Assembly: GCF_000698555.1 (NCBI RefSeq)
Contig: NZ_JFHE01000012.1
Location: 84,718-148,717, forward strand
Origin: Caballeronia grimmiae
GTDB taxonomy: Bacteria > Pseudomonadota > Gammaproteobacteria > Burkholderiales > Burkholderiaceae
Direction: 5' to 3'
DNA: 64,000 bases
The notes under the pieces are model-generated. The model was given only the letters and a program-made list of their open reading frames with translations, did not search any database and had not been told where the DNA came from. The position numbers and the translations under genes are program-made. Positions within the stretch are counted from its first letter, which is position 1. Each line of letters begins with the position of its first letter. Positions 27,008 through 37,794 of the stretch are shown here, piece after piece.

Positions 27008-28747
27008 TCAGCTTCCCCCGGTGGAAGCGTCGTCTTTAGACGCCGCCTGCAGGAAGTCGAAGTCGCATCCGGCGTCGGCCTGCAGCACGTGCTCCTGATA
27101 CAGCTTCTGATAGCCCCGCGCGATGCGTTTCGGCGGCGATACGTCCTTCGCGCGGCGCGCCAGCTCCGCTTCATCGACGAGCAGATCGATGCGCCGCTCG
27201 CGCACGGAAAGGCGGATGCGATCGCCGTTGCGCACGAGCCCGATCGGGCCGCCGAGCGCCGCTTCCGGCGTCACGTGCAGCACGATGGTTCCGTACGCTG
27301 TGCCGCTCATGCGTGCGTCGGAGATGCGCAGCATGTCTTTCACGCCCTGTTGCGCGAGCTTCTTCGGGATCGGCAGATAGCCCGCTTCGGGCATGCCGGT
27401 GCCGCTCGCGGGGCCGGCGTTCTGCAGCACGAGGATATCGTTGGCATCGACATCGAGTTCGGGATCGTCGATACGCGCCGCCAGATCTTCGAGCGATATG
27501 AACACGACCGCGCGCCCTTCCTGCTCGAACAGCGATTTGTCGGCGGCGGAGCGCTTGAGGATGGCGCCGCGCGGCGCGAGCGAGCCGAACAGCGCGACGA
27601 GCCCGCCTTGCGGCTCCACCGGATCGGACGACTTGCGCACGATGCGGTGATCGACCCAGGCCTCGCGTTCCGCCGCGATACGCTCGCCGAGCGTTTCGCC
27701 GGTAACGGTGATGGCGTCGAGATGTAGTTGCGGCTCCAGTTCGCGCAGCACGGCCGTCATGCCGCCGGCTGCGAAGAAGTCCTCCATGTAGTGCTCGCCG
27801 GTCGGCTTCAGGTTGACGAGCACGGGCGTTTCATCGGAGAGGGCGTTAAGGCGTTCGAGCGACACCGGGATGCCGAGCCGCCCCGCCACTGCCGTGAGAT
27901 GGATGATCGCGTTGGTCGATCCGCCGATGGCGAGCAGCACGCGCAGCGCGTTCTCGACCGACTTGTCGGTGATGATTTGGCTTGGCCGCAGCGGGTCGCG
28001 GATGAGCTGCACGGCGCGTGCGCCGCTTGCTTCGGCTGCGCGGATGCGGTCCGCGTGCACGGCGGGAATGGCGGCGGTGCCCGGCAGCGACATGCCGAGC
28101 GTTTCGGCGATGCACGCCATGGTGCTGGCGGTGCCCATGACGGCGCATGTGCCGACGGTGGTCGCGAGACGCCCTTCGATCTGATCGATTTCCTGTTCGC
28201 CGACTTCGTTCGCGCGGAACTTGCCCCAGAAGCGGCGGCAGTCAGTGCAGGCGCCGAGGCGCTCGCCCTGGTGACGGCCGGTCATCATCGGCCCGACGAC
28301 GAGCTGCACGGCGGGGATATCGGCGGCGGCGGCGCCCATCAGTTGGGCGGGCACCGTCTTGTCGCAACCGCCGATGAGCACGACAGAGTCCATCGGCTGG
28401 GCGCGCAACATTTCCTCGACGTCCATGCTCATGAGGTTGCGGAACATCATCGACGTCGGATTCAGGAAGACTTCGCCCAGCGAGATGGTCGGGAAATCGA
28501 TCGGCATACCGCCGGCGGCCAGCACGCCGCGTTTGACTGCGTCGACCAGTTCGGGCATCGCGCGGTGACAGTTGTTGAAGCCCGAACCGCTCGTGGCGAT
28601 CCCTACAATGGGTTTCTTCAGCAACTCGGTTGAATAGCCCATCGATTTCGCGAACGAGCGGCGCAGGTATAGGGCGAAGCCGCGGTCGCCGTAGTTCGTC
28701 AGGCCTCTTGCGAAGCCTTGGGGTTCTGGGTCTTTCTTCTCTTGCAT
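27008..28747 (-). CDS. IlvD/Edd family dehydratase, probably a sugar-acid (arabonate-type) dehydratase
   Basis: 579 residues with an Fe-S cluster and Mg2+ site typical of the family: SGSGFNNCHRAMPELV (first Cys), GGCDKTVPAQLMGAAAADIP (second Cys), TVGTCAVMGTASTMACIAETLGM (third Cys), GPASGTGMPE and RISDARMSGTAYGTIVLHVTPEA. The N-terminus QGFARGLTNYGDRGFALYLRRSFAKSMGYS is that of the L-arabonate/D-xylonate-type dehydratases rather than of the dihydroxy-acid dehydratase of branched-chain amino acid synthesis. It removes water from an aldonic acid to give a 2-keto-3-deoxy acid. No other sugar-pathway genes adjoin it, so the substrate is open. GGAGACG precedes the start. Confidence 0.87.
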   Translation of the reverse strand: MQEKKDPEPQGFARGLTNYGDRGFALYLRRSFAKSMGYSTELLKKPIVGIATSGSGFNNCHRAMPELVDAVKRGVLAAGGMPIDFPTISLGEVFLNPTSMMFRNLMSMDVEEMLRAQPMDSVVLIGGCDKTVPAQLMGAAAADIPAVQLVVGPMMTGRHQGERLGACTDCRRFWGKFRANEVGEQEIDQIEGRLATTVGTCAVMGTASTMACIAETLGMSLPGTAAIPAVHADRIRAAEASGARAVQLIRDPLRPSQIITDKSVENALRVLLAIGGSTNAIIHLTAVAGRLGIPVSLERLNALSDETPVLVNLKPTGEHYMEDFFAAGGMTAVLRELEPQLHLDAITVTGETLGERIAAEREAWVDHRIVRKSSDPVEPQGGLVALFGSLAPRGAILKRSAADKSLFEQEGRAVVFISLEDLAARIDDPELDVDANDILVLQNAGPASGTGMPEAGYLPIPKKLAQQGVKDMLRISDARMSGTAYGTIVLHVTPEAALGGPIGLVRNGDRIRLSVRERRIDLLVDEAELARRAKDVSPPKRIARGYQKLYQEHVLQADAGCDFDFLQAASKDDASTGGS

Positions 28748-29050
28748 TTGTCTTTCGTCTCCGATGTTTGGTCTGGGTCTTTGCTTCTCGACGTGTCGGT
28801 ATTAGCTCGACCCGCGCCGGGGCCGCATGAGATATGTGTAAGCGAATCAGCGGAGGCGATACGCTCCATGTCCCTTCCGGCTAGAGCAACAGCCCGCTGT
28901 TGCTATCATCCCGCATTTGTTGCCGCATCGCTTCTGGATGCCGGCGCGGCATTACCGGTCGTGGTTTGCGAAGACCTGCGCGCGGGAATAACGCTGATCG
29001 AGCCGGCACGCCACTCGTCGTGGAACCCTCAACGAACCAAACCAGGCGCA
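28748..29050. other. Intergenic region upstream of the dehydratase gene
   Basis: 303 bp between the dehydratase start and the carbonic anhydrase stop, both read on the minus strand. It should hold the dehydratase promoter and the carbonic anhydrase terminator, but I see no clear -35/-10 pair and no hairpin with a T-tract. There is no credible gene. Confidence 0.5.
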
Positions 29051-29794
29051 TCAGCCGAAGAAGTCCACACCGCCGGTTCGCAAGTCGTACATTGCACCAG
29101 CGATCTTTATCTTGCCGTCAGTCTCGAGACCGGCGAGCACCGGACTGTCTCGGCGAATGCTGGCGACGGTCATCTCGACGTTCTTGCGCGCCACGGCATC
29201 GACGAACGCGTAGTTCGTCCCGGATCGATCGCCGTCGTATTCGGTGGCCTGCACGGCCGGTTTGATCCGGTCCAGCAGGCCGGTGAGATGGCCCAGTTCG
29301 GCGTTCGCAATAGCGCCCTTGATTGCGCCGCATGAGGTGTGGCCCATCACGAGGACCACTTTGGCGCCGGACAACTTGCAGGCGAACTCCATGCTTCCGA
29401 GGATATCGTCGTTCTCGATGTTGCCGGCTATGCGGCAATTGAAGATATCGCCGATACCCAGATCCATGATGACTTCCGCCGGCGCCCGCGAGTCGATGCA
29501 GCTCAGCAGCACAGCGGCGGGATACTGCCCGGCGGCGCTCGCCCGCTGCTCGCGCAGATAGTTTCGCTCCTTTCTCGCGCCCTTCCGGAACCGCGCGTTT
29601 CCCCGCTTCATGACGCCAATGATCTGTTCCGGCGTCATGCTTTCGCGCTGGGCTTTCGTCAATGCGTCGGCGCGTGCGCCTTCGATACGCAACGGCCCCG
29701 TGGCGAGCGCAGCGGCGGCAACGCTCGCCAGCTTGAAGAAGCCCCGCCGCGCCACGACGGCATCATGCTGCAATGGGTCGAAATGGGTGGACAT
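29051..29794 (-). CDS. Tat-exported beta-class carbonic anhydrase
   Basis: 247 residues. The N-terminus carries a twin-arginine signal: ARRGFFKLAS (about residues 15-24), a hydrophobic stretch and a cut near ARA at about 40. The mature enzyme shows all beta-class zinc and catalytic residues: Cys99, Asp101 and Arg103 in CIDSR, then His152 and Cys155 in GHTSCGA. It interconverts CO2 and bicarbonate, here in the periplasm. Tat export fits an enzyme that folds around zinc before crossing the membrane. GAGGG precedes the ATG. It is a lone gene. Confidence 0.92.
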   Translation of the reverse strand: MSTHFDPLQHDAVVARRGFFKLASVAAAALATGPLRIEGARADALTKAQRESMTPEQIIGVMKRGNARFRKGARKERNYLREQRASAAGQYPAAVLLSCIDSRAPAEVIMDLGIGDIFNCRIAGNIENDDILGSMEFACKLSGAKVVLVMGHTSCGAIKGAIANAELGHLTGLLDRIKPAVQATEYDGDRSGTNYAFVDAVARKNVEMTVASIRRDSPVLAGLETDGKIKIAGAMYDLRTGGVDFFG

Positions 29795-29943
29795 GACGCT
29801 GACCCTCCTCTTCTTCTTTTTCGGCAGAGGGTCGAGGGGAAACCGCCTTCGAGAACGCGTGCCGGCCCTTACGCGCGCAGACTTACTATAGGCAATCCAG
29901 CGCGGCGTTCAAGCTCGTCGAAGCGATCGTCGAAACGAGGCGC

Positions 29944-31089
29944 TCATTCGCCTTCCCCGGCGCTCGCTCTTCCTGCCTCCCACTCCCTGCGCACCCGGGT
30001 CAGCTCTTCGGCAAGCATCTTCTCGTCCGGCAGCATCATGTGATACTCCGCTGCGAGCACCTTGTTCGGCAGGCCATCGAGTGCATAGCGGGCGACCGCC
30101 GCATTCGTCCGCGCGCAAAGAATCAGGCCGACGGGCGGATTCTCTCCCGGCAGCGTCCAGTGCTCCCGCGCGTAGTTGCAGTACATGTGCATCTGTCCGA
30201 CATCGGCGTGATTCAGCTCGGTCAGCTTGAGGTCGATGATCACCAGGCACCGCAGCCGCCGATGAAAGAACAGCAGATCGACGCGATACCAGCTATCGCC
30301 TATCCGCAAGCGGCGCTGCCGTCCAACGAAGGTGAAGTCGCCGCCAAGTTCGAGCAGGAAGTCTTCGAGCCGGTGAATCAGCGCGTCCTCGAGCTGGCTT
30401 TCCGAATACTCGTCCTTGAGGTCGAGAAACTCGAGCACATACGGGTCCTTGATGGCCTCTTCGGGCGTCACGATGTCCCCGCGCTCCGCAATGCCGCCTT
30501 TCTCCAGCATCGCGCGCTTGTCGCGTGACATCAGCGTGCGGGTGTAGAACTGGCTGCCGATCTGCCGGTCGAGTTGACGGACGCTCCAGCCGCCGTGCAA
30601 GGCTTGCGTCTCGTAGAAGCGGCGTTCGTCGTCGGAGCGCGTGCGCCGCATCAGGTGGACGTAGTGCGTCCAGGAAAGCGGGAATCGCTCGGCTATTTGC
30701 GCGAGCGATGAATTCCGAATCGCCGATTCGGATTTTGCGTTCGGGGCCGTCGCCGATTTCCGATTCGGCGATTCGGAAATGGCCTCGCTCGTGGCCGCCG
30801 GATACGCCTGATAGAAGAGCCGCATCAGTTCCAGATTGTCGACGCCGAAACCACGTCCGAAGCGCGTCGTCAGATCGGCGGAAAGCCGGCGCAAGAGCGC
30901 CTGTCCGTAGGCCGCGCGGCCCGCCCCGCCCTGCTCGAACTCGACGATGCGATGCCCGATGCGCCAGTAGGTCGCCGTCATCAGCGCATTGATGCTGCGC
31001 GCCGCTGCTTGCCGGCCCTGCTCCAGTAGCGCGAGCACGTCGCCGAGCGTGGCGCCGTAGTCGTCCTCGGGGAGAATCACGTCGTTCAT
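29944..31089 (-). CDS. YhcG/DUF1016 family PD-(D/E)xK nuclease protein
   Basis: 381 residues from the ATG at 31089 (AAGGACG upstream). The N-terminal DUF1016 domain is helical and probably binds DNA: MTATYWRIGHRIVEFEQGG, FGVDNLELMRLFYQAYP, LSWTHYVHLMRR. The C-terminal domain has the PD-(D/E)xK nuclease core: FTFVGRQRRLRIGDSWYRVDLLFFHRRLRCLVIIDLKLTEL, where the Asp of RVDLLFF and the DLK of IIDLKL are the expected catalytic residues. Homologues occur near restriction-modification and other defence genes, though the role is not established. Between the domains a 23-bp-scale linker is coded by an inverted repeat (30713-30778). It is a lone gene without a methylase. Confidence 0.88.
   Translation of the reverse strand: MNDVILPEDDYGATLGDVLALLEQGRQAAARSINALMTATYWRIGHRIVEFEQGGAGRAAYGQALLRRLSADLTTRFGRGFGVDNLELMRLFYQAYPAATSEAISESPNRKSATAPNAKSESAIRNSSLAQIAERFPLSWTHYVHLMRRTRSDDERRFYETQALHGGWSVRQLDRQIGSQFYTRTLMSRDKRAMLEKGGIAERGDIVTPEEAIKDPYVLEFLDLKDEYSESQLEDALIHRLEDFLLELGGDFTFVGRQRRLRIGDSWYRVDLLFFHRRLRCLVIIDLKLTELNHADVGQMHMYCNYAREHWTLPGENPPVGLILCARTNAAVARYALDGLPNKVLAAEYHMMLPDEKMLAEELTRVRREWEAGRASAGEGE
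30713..30778. repeat. Inverted repeat inside the YhcG-family gene
   Basis: Two 19-bp arms (30713-30731 and 30760-30778) are complementary at 18 of 19 positions, with 28 bp between them. Each arm is itself partly palindromic (CCGAATCGCCGATTCGG in the left one). The element keeps the reading frame and codes the Ser/Asn/Ala-rich linker SESPNRKSATAPNAKSES, between the two domains. Confidence 0.8.
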
Positions 31090-31229
31090 CGTCGTCCTTG
31101 AGTGCTGTTTCGAGCGCACGCTCATGCCGTGCAGTGTCGCATACGGGCTTGCGTCGCCTACCGCACAGAATTGTCCGACCATTCGCCCTACGCTTCGGCC
31201 TTCGTGCGATCGGACGTTTCGCTGGCTCA

Positions 31230-31454
31230 ATGACCCGATATTTCACCTCAAGGCAAGGCGCGATCAAGCGTCTGATGGATCTCAAGCGGCAAATCGCGCG
31301 CACCGGCTATTCGTTCGCGACGATCGCCGCATGCCGCACGGATGGCATCGAAGTGAACGGCATCGACGACGTGCTGCTCGACGTGCGCGCGGGACGCATT
31401 AGCTGGTTCCGTCACGAGGACGCGCACGAGAATCAGCTCGTGTATATCAGCTGA
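31230..31454 (+). CDS. Small hypothetical protein
   Basis: 74 residues from the ATG at 31230. It is basic at the N-terminus (RLMDLKRQIARTGYSFATIAACRTDGIEV), with an acidic middle (NGIDDVLLDVRAGRISWFRHEDAHENQLVYIS). The mix of residues and balanced composition look coding. No family was recognised and no ribosome site is evident. It is divergent from the YhcG-family gene. Confidence 0.5.
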   Translation: MTRYFTSRQGAIKRLMDLKRQIARTGYSFATIAACRTDGIEVNGIDDVLLDVRAGRISWFRHEDAHENQLVYIS

Positions 31455-31479
31455 TCGCTCGCGCGGTCGCATAGCCGTA

Positions 31480-31884
31480 TCAACGGCCGTCAGCCTCGAC
31501 GATACGCGCGCGCACGCGACGCATCGCCGTCAGCGCGGCCATCGCAATCAGCGCGCGCCACAGCCATACGCCGATGGCGCCGATGCCCAGTCCCATGCCG
31601 ATGCACAACGCAAACGCGCCGATGACGAGCGCGCGGTCGCTCTTGCCGAACGGGCCGTCATAACGACGGCTCGCGCCCACGAGCGGCCCGATCAGCCCCG
31701 CGCATTCGACGATCACCGCCGTCAACGCGAACAGCCATACGTCCGCTGACGCAAATCCGGCGACGGCGAGAAACGGCAGCACCAGCGCGATATCGGATAT
31801 CACGTCGCCCAGTTCGTTCAAATACGCGCCCAAGGTGCTCTTCTGACCGTGCTCCCGGGCGAGCATGCCGTCGATCGCGTTGAA
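31480..31884 (-). pseudogene. CDP-alcohol phosphatidyltransferase, 5'-truncated
   Basis: The C-terminal two thirds of a phospholipid-head-group transferase. It begins in mid-motif at FNAIDGMLAREHGQKSTLGAYLNELGDVISD (the DGxxAR...G...D...D catalytic signature) and ends normally at 31480. The usual N-terminal 50-60 residues and start codon are missing. Upstream of the Phe codon at 31884 the frame turns into unrelated Arg-rich sequence, which is in fact the other strand of a cdsA fragment. An ATG at 31866 could start a 128-residue peptide, but without the first helices it would not be a working enzyme. Confidence 0.8.
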
Positions 31885-32150
31885 TCGGCGGCGGCCTGCT
31901 CGCGACGCTATGCGGTGCGGCGCTGTATCGTGTGACGCCGTTCACCTTCGGCGCGGCGTTGCTGATGTCGCTTGCGACCGTGCTGGCGGGATTCGTCGGC
32001 GGACTCGTGTTGTCGGCGGTGAAGCGCTCGCTCGGCGCGAAGGACTGGGGATCGATGATTGCCGGACACGGCGGCATGCTGGATCGCGTCGATTCAATCT
32101 GCTTCGCCGCGCCGGTGTTTTTCCATCTGGTGCGGTACGTGTATGCCTGA
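31884..32150 (+). pseudogene. Phosphatidate cytidylyltransferase (CdsA), 5'-truncated
   Basis: The last 88 residues of a CdsA-type enzyme, which makes CDP-diacylglycerol in the inner membrane. The fragment begins at IGGGLLATLCGAAL and carries the family signature SAVKRSLGAKDWGSMIAGHGGMLDRVDSICFAAPVFFHLV, then stops at 32150. A stop codon at 31881 lies just before it in frame and there is no start. About two thirds of the gene is gone. It meets the phosphatidyltransferase fragment head to head at 31884. Confidence 0.8.
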
Positions 32151-32210
32151 CGACGCCGCCCGCGCGAATCCACTCGCGCGGGCGACGCGTCTACTTGCCG
32201 GACACGAACG

Positions 32211-33656
32211 TCAGACCGCCATCACCGTCACCGACTTCGTGACGAGGTACGGCTCGAGCGCCTCGGGTCCGCCTTCGGAACCATAGCCCGAATCCTTCAC
32301 GCCGCCGAACGGCATTTCCGGCCACGGCGTCGCGGGCTGGTTGATCCACAGCATGCCCACTTCGAGCTGGTTCGTCAGCAGATGCACGTTCTTGAACGAA
32401 CGCGTGAACGCATACCCGGCGAGACCGTACGGCAGACGATTCGCCTCCTCGATCGCGTCTTCCAGGGAATCGAAGCCGCGGATCGCCGCGACCGGGCCGA
32501 ACGGCTCGTTGTTGAACACGTCGGCTTCGAGCGGCACGTCGGTGAGCACGGTCGGCGCGAAGAAATTGCCCGCGCTGCCGATGCGCTCGCCGCCCGTCGC
32601 CACCGTCGCGCCGGCCTTGCGCGCATTCTCGATCACGCTCGTCATCGCGGTGATGCGGCGCGCGTTGGCGAGCGGCCCGAGCGTCGTGCCTTCGGCGAGG
32701 CCATCGCCGACCGACAGCCCTTCCGCGTGCTTGACCAGCGCCTTCGCGAATTCATCGCGCACGCTGTTGTGGACGAGGAAGCGCGTCGGCGAGATGCACA
32801 CCTGCCCCGCGTTGCGGAACTTGGCCGCGCCCGCCGCCTTCACCGCGAGTTCGACGTCCGCATCTTCCGCGACGATCACCGGCGCGTGGCCGCCGAGTTC
32901 CATCGTCGCCCGCTTCATGTACTGGCCGGCCAGCGAGGCCAGTTGCTTGCCGACCGCCGTCGAACCGGTGAACGTCACCTTGCGGATGACCGGATGCGAG
33001 ATCAGATACTTCGAAATCTCGGGCGGATCGCCGAACACGAGGCCCAGCACGCCGTTCGGCACGCCAGCATCGGCGAATGCGCGAATCAGCTCGGCGGGCG
33101 ATGCCGGCGTCTCTTCCGGCGCCTTCACGATGAACGAGCAGCCCGTCGTCAACGCGGCCGACAGCTTGCGCACGACCTGATTGACCGGGAAATTCCACGG
33201 CGTGAAGGCCGCGACAGGACCGAGCGGCTCCTTGACGACCGTCTGCTGCGCGTTGATGTTGCGCGGCGGCACGATACGTCCGTAGACGCGTCGCCCTTCA
33301 TCTGCGAACCATTCGATGATGTCCGCCGCCGAGTTCACCTCGATGCGCGCTTCGACGAGCGGCTTGCCCTGTTCCTGCGTCATCAGGCGGGCGATCGAAT
33401 CGGCGCGTTCGCGCACGAGCGCGGCGGCCTTGCGCATCAGCGATGCGCGCTCGAGCGCCGTCATCCTGCGCCACGTTGCAAAGCCGGCTTGCGCGGCGGC
33501 CAGCGCACGATCGAGATCGCGGATGCTGGCCCGCGCGACCGTGCCGATTTTCTCGCCGGTAGCCGGGTTCAGCACGTCGATGGTCGCGCCGCCCTCTGCG
33601 TCGCACCACTCGCCGTTGATATAAAGACGTGTGTTCTGATACGTTCCTGCGGTCAT
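32211..33656 (-). CDS. gabD: NAD(P)-dependent succinate-semialdehyde dehydrogenase
   Basis: 481 residues from the ATG at 33656 (AGAGGTG upstream). It oxidises succinate semialdehyde to succinate, the last step of GABA breakdown. Landmarks: [41 protein letters not shown], the nucleotide-site [34 protein letters not shown] with catalytic Glu, and the active-site Cys in [12 protein letters not shown]. The C-terminal end is [29 protein letters not shown]. It fits the GabD group well, but aldehyde dehydrogenases of this group accept several semialdehydes. The DUF1932 dehydrogenase gene is upstream on the same strand, 151 bp away. Confidence 0.88.
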   Translation of the reverse strand: MTAGTYQNTRLYINGEWCDAEGGATIDVLNPATGEKIGTVARASIRDLDRALAAAQAGFATWRRMTALERASLMRKAAALVRERADSIARLMTQEQGKPLVEARIEVNSAADIIEWFADEGRRVYGRIVPPRNINAQQTVVKEPLGPVAAFTPWNFPVNQVVRKLSAALTTGCSFIVKAPEETPASPAELIRAFADAGVPNGVLGLVFGDPPEISKYLISHPVIRKVTFTGSTAVGKQLASLAGQYMKRATMELGGHAPVIVAEDADVELAVKAAGAAKFRNAGQVCISPTRFLVHNSVRDEFAKALVKHAEGLSVGDGLAEGTTLGPLANARRITAMTSVIENARKAGATVATGGERIGSAGNFFAPTVLTDVPLEADVFNNEPFGPVAAIRGFDSLEDAIEEANRLPYGLAGYAFTRSFKNVHLLTNQLEVGMLWINQPATPWPEMPFGGVKDSGYGSEGGPEALEPYLVTKSVTVMAV

Positions 33657-33807
33657 TGAGCACCTCTTGCTAAAAAGATGGCCAAGCCGGCTTGATCGCC
33701 AGCCAGGATTTTTGCTTCGATGGAAAATGTGACGGAGAGGCCGGACCTGCGTGCCTGCATCATCGTTAAAGGATACGCAGGAAATCGCACGACCGCATGT
33801 CTCGCGG

Positions 33808-34632
33808 TCATCGGGCGGTCTCGCTGAAGAAGCGGCTGAGCGCATCGGTGGCGGTCTTGTCGGTCGCGAGCCGTGCGTATAGTCCCGCCGCGCCTTCATA
33901 GATGCGATGCTCCGCGAAGCCGTCGCCGATGAACGCCGCGATCTCCTCCATCTCCGCGACCCAGCGATACGCTTTCGGCGGCATGCGCGGCACGTTGCTC
34001 GCGAGCCAGGCGGAGATTTCCGGCTGGCTTTCCGCTAGCTCGTCCAAGAGCGCCTGTCCCGCGCCGTTGCGCATCGCCGCGAGCGACATCGCGGAGCCGA
34101 GCGCGGTGAGTCCCTTGGTGATGCCTGCATACGACATCTTGAGCGCCGACGCCGCGCCGACCGGCCCGTCGAGCAGACGCACCGCGAGGCCGGCGTCGCC
34201 CAGCGCGCTTGCCAGCGGCGCGTGCGGCCCGGAGAAATAGAACTTCGGCGATGAAGGCATGCCGATGATCCCGCCATCGACGAATGCCGCGCCCGTGGCA
34301 TCCACGGTCTGCGCGATGGTCGCAACCGTCTGCGGACTGATCGCGTTGCAATCGATGTAAACGGCTTTGTTCGCGGCTCGTGTGAGCGCGGGCGCGAGAC
34401 GTTCGGCGGTGTCGAGCGCCACGGCGGGCGGCACGATGGATAGAATAAAATCCGACGCGGCGAGTTCGTCCAGCGTCGCGTCTTCCATGCCGGCTTCCCG
34501 CGCACGCGCGGCACTGGCGGCGCTGCGGCCTTCGAGCGTCGTCAGCACGCGCGTGCCCGACGCGCTCAACAGCTTGCCGACGGCCGACCCCATGCTTCCT
34601 GCGCCGACGAGCGCAATGGTCAATCGAGTCAA
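33808..34632 (-). CDS. NAD(P)-dependent oxidoreductase with 6PGDH-type and DUF1932 domains
   Basis: 274 residues from a TTG start with AGGAG upstream. The N-terminus is a Rossmann domain ([22 protein letters not shown]; GxGxxG) of the 3-hydroxyisobutyrate/6-phosphogluconate dehydrogenase superfamily. Next come [19 protein letters not shown] and [10 protein letters not shown]. The helical C-terminal part is DUF1932 ([28 protein letters not shown]), holding the conserved Lys of the active site (ALKMSYAG). The reaction is probably NAD(P)-linked oxidation or reduction of a hydroxyacid; the substrate is unknown. Its position before gabD hints at a semialdehyde or hydroxyacid pathway, which is inference. 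Confidence 0.86.
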   Translation of the reverse strand: MTRLTIALVGAGSMGSAVGKLLSASGTRVLTTLEGRSAASAARAREAGMEDATLDELAASDFILSIVPPAVALDTAERLAPALTRAANKAVYIDCNAISPQTVATIAQTVDATGAAFVDGGIIGMPSSPKFYFSGPHAPLASALGDAGLAVRLLDGPVGAASALKMSYAGITKGLTALGSAMSLAAMRNGAGQALLDELAESQPEISAWLASNVPRMPPKAYRWVAEMEEIAAFIGDGFAEHRIYEGAAGLYARLATDKTATDALSRFFSETAR

Positions 34633-34732
34633 GTGCGGCTCCTGCGGTCAGTAGGACAGACGCACAGGATACGCGGATGAGCGCGGCTTCGCAGAACGCG
34701 CCGTGCTCATCCGGCTGGACCGGCGAACCGCG

Positions 34733-36115
<1,383 letters not shown>

Positions 36116-36198
36116 TCAACCATGCCCGGTGATATGACAAGTTGGGCGAGGCCGGAGACGGAAAACCGCAAGTTTAGACCGTAGCCGATGACGGCCCG

Positions 36199-36519
36199 CT
36201 AACGCAGGATGTCGGTGGCTTTGTGCGAGGCATCGACGCCATCGATAAAAAACACCGCGCCGCGTGCGTGGCGCGTGCGCAGCGGCAGAATGCGCTGATA
36301 TGCATCGGATGCGTACCAGTCGCGGGCGTGCGCGAGATCGGGGAAAGCGATCACGATGAGATCGCCCTTCCACTCGCCCTCGCGCAGTTCGCATTGTCCG
36401 CCGTGGATGATGAAGCGGCCGCCGAACGGCGCGAGCGTATCGTCGATTTGCTCCAGATACTCGACGATGTCCGCGCACATGTCGACTTCATGTAGATGGC
36501 CAATCGCATAAGCGGTCAT
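36199..36519 (-). CDS. DUF1330 domain protein
   Basis: 106 residues from the ATG at 36519 with GGGAGC upstream. It is a one-domain ferredoxin-like (dimeric alpha-beta barrel) protein of the DUF1330 family: FIIHGGQCELREGEWKGDLIVIAFPDLAHARDWYASDAYQRILPLRTRHARGAVFFIDGVD. The family pattern EG-x-W-x-(P/G)-x-x-(V/I)-x-F and W-x-S-x-x-Y is present. No reaction is established. It sits between argG and acdS on the same strand. Confidence 0.88.
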   Translation of the reverse strand: MTAYAIGHLHEVDMCADIVEYLEQIDDTLAPFGGRFIIHGGQCELREGEWKGDLIVIAFPDLAHARDWYASDAYQRILPLRTRHARGAVFFIDGVDASHKATDILR

Positions 36520-36602
36520 TTCGAAGCTCCCGTTGTGATGTCGCACGCCTGAGCTTGCGCCTCTGAATGGCGTGCGTCGATTACGCGGGAGGTAAAGCGC
36601 GC

Positions 36603-37619
36603 TCAGCCGTTGCGGAACAGGAAGCTATATGCGTTGAGCGCCGGCACGCCGCCGAGATGCGCGTACAGCACCTTCGAGCCTTCGGGGAATTCGCCGTTTC
36701 GCACCATCTGGATCATGCCGTCCATCGACTTGCCTTCGTAGACGGGATCGGTCAGCACGCCTTCGAGGCGCGCGCAAAGGCGGATCGCGTCCAGCGTGCC
36801 TTCGTTCGGCAAGCCGTATTCGGGGCCGCCGAAGCGGGTATCGAGGATCACGTCGTCGCCGGTGATGTCCTGCCCCAGTTCGACGAGTTCCGCCGTGTGC
36901 TTCGCGATGCGCGTGATCTGCTCGTGCGTCTGCTGCGGTTTCGCCGAAGCATCGATACCGATGACGCGCCGCGCCCGGCCGTCGGCGGCGAACCCGACGA
37001 TCATGCCCGCTTGCGTGCTGCCCGTCACCGAACACACGACGATATAGTCGAACTGGAAGCCGAGTTCTGCTTCCTGCTGCCGCACTTCCTCCGCGAAACC
37101 GACGAAACCGAGCCCGCCCAGCCGATGGTCCGAGCATCCCGCCGGGATTGGAAACGGCTTGCCGCCCGCGTCCCGCACGCTGTCCATCGCGTCCTGCCAG
37201 CTTTTGCGGATGCCGATATCGAAGCCGTCCGGCACGAGCCGCACGTCAGCGCCCATCATCCGCGAGAGCTGAATGTTGCCGACGCGGTCGTAGACGGCAT
37301 CGGAGTAGTTGACCCAGTTTTCCTGTACGAGCACGCATTTCATGCCGAGATGCGCCGCGACTGCGGCCACCTGCCGGGTTTGATTCGACTGAATGCCGCC
37401 AATGGAAACGAGCGTGTCGCAGCCCTCTGCGAGCGCTTCGGGAATCAGGTATTCGAGCTTGCGCGTCTTGTTGCCGCCGAACGCGAGGCCGCTGTTGCAA
37501 TCCTCGCGCTTCGCATACAGGTCGACCTTGCCGCCCAGATGCGCGCTCAGACGCCTGAGCGGCTGAATGGGCGTCGGCCCGAAGGTCAGTGAGTAACGCG
37601 GGAAACGTTGCAGGTTCAT
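36603..37619 (-). CDS. acdS: 1-Aminocyclopropane-1-carboxylate deaminase
   Basis: 338 residues, the exact family length. This PLP enzyme splits the ethylene precursor ACC into 2-oxobutanoate and ammonia. It lowers plant ethylene and is typical of plant-associated Burkholderiaceae. PLP binds Lys51 in [12 protein letters not shown]. The two residues used to tell true ACC deaminases from D-cysteine desulfhydrase are Glu295 (DPVYEGKS) and Leu322 ([12 protein letters not shown]), and both are present. A GAGGA lies upstream of the ATG. It is divergent from an Lrp-type regulator, the standard acdS/acdR arrangement. Confidence 0.96.
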   Translation of the reverse strand: MNLQRFPRYSLTFGPTPIQPLRRLSAHLGGKVDLYAKREDCNSGLAFGGNKTRKLEYLIPEALAEGCDTLVSIGGIQSNQTRQVAAVAAHLGMKCVLVQENWVNYSDAVYDRVGNIQLSRMMGADVRLVPDGFDIGIRKSWQDAMDSVRDAGGKPFPIPAGCSDHRLGGLGFVGFAEEVRQQEAELGFQFDYIVVCSVTGSTQAGMIVGFAADGRARRVIGIDASAKPQQTHEQITRIAKHTAELVELGQDITGDDVILDTRFGGPEYGLPNEGTLDAIRLCARLEGVLTDPVYEGKSMDGMIQMVRNGEFPEGSKVLYAHLGGVPALNAYSFLFRNG

Positions 37620-37794
37620 GGTCGGCATCCTCGATATTGGGTCACGGCAGCCGCGCGCATCGGCGACGCCTTACGGTCAATCGTAGATAATTTGGCTCGA
37701 AGGCGCGTTGCGAAAAAAATGCGCTTGGCTTAATTTCCGAAGGGGCGCGTGTCGTTTAGCGCACGTTCATTTCTTCCCACCCGGATCTCGCGCA
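37620..37794. promoter_or_regulatory. acdS/acdR divergent control region
   Basis: 175 bp between the two divergent genes. It holds an AT-rich stretch at about 37680-37740, unlike the GC-rich genes on either side, where both promoters and the Lrp-type binding site are expected. I cannot define an exact operator. Confidence 0.5.
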
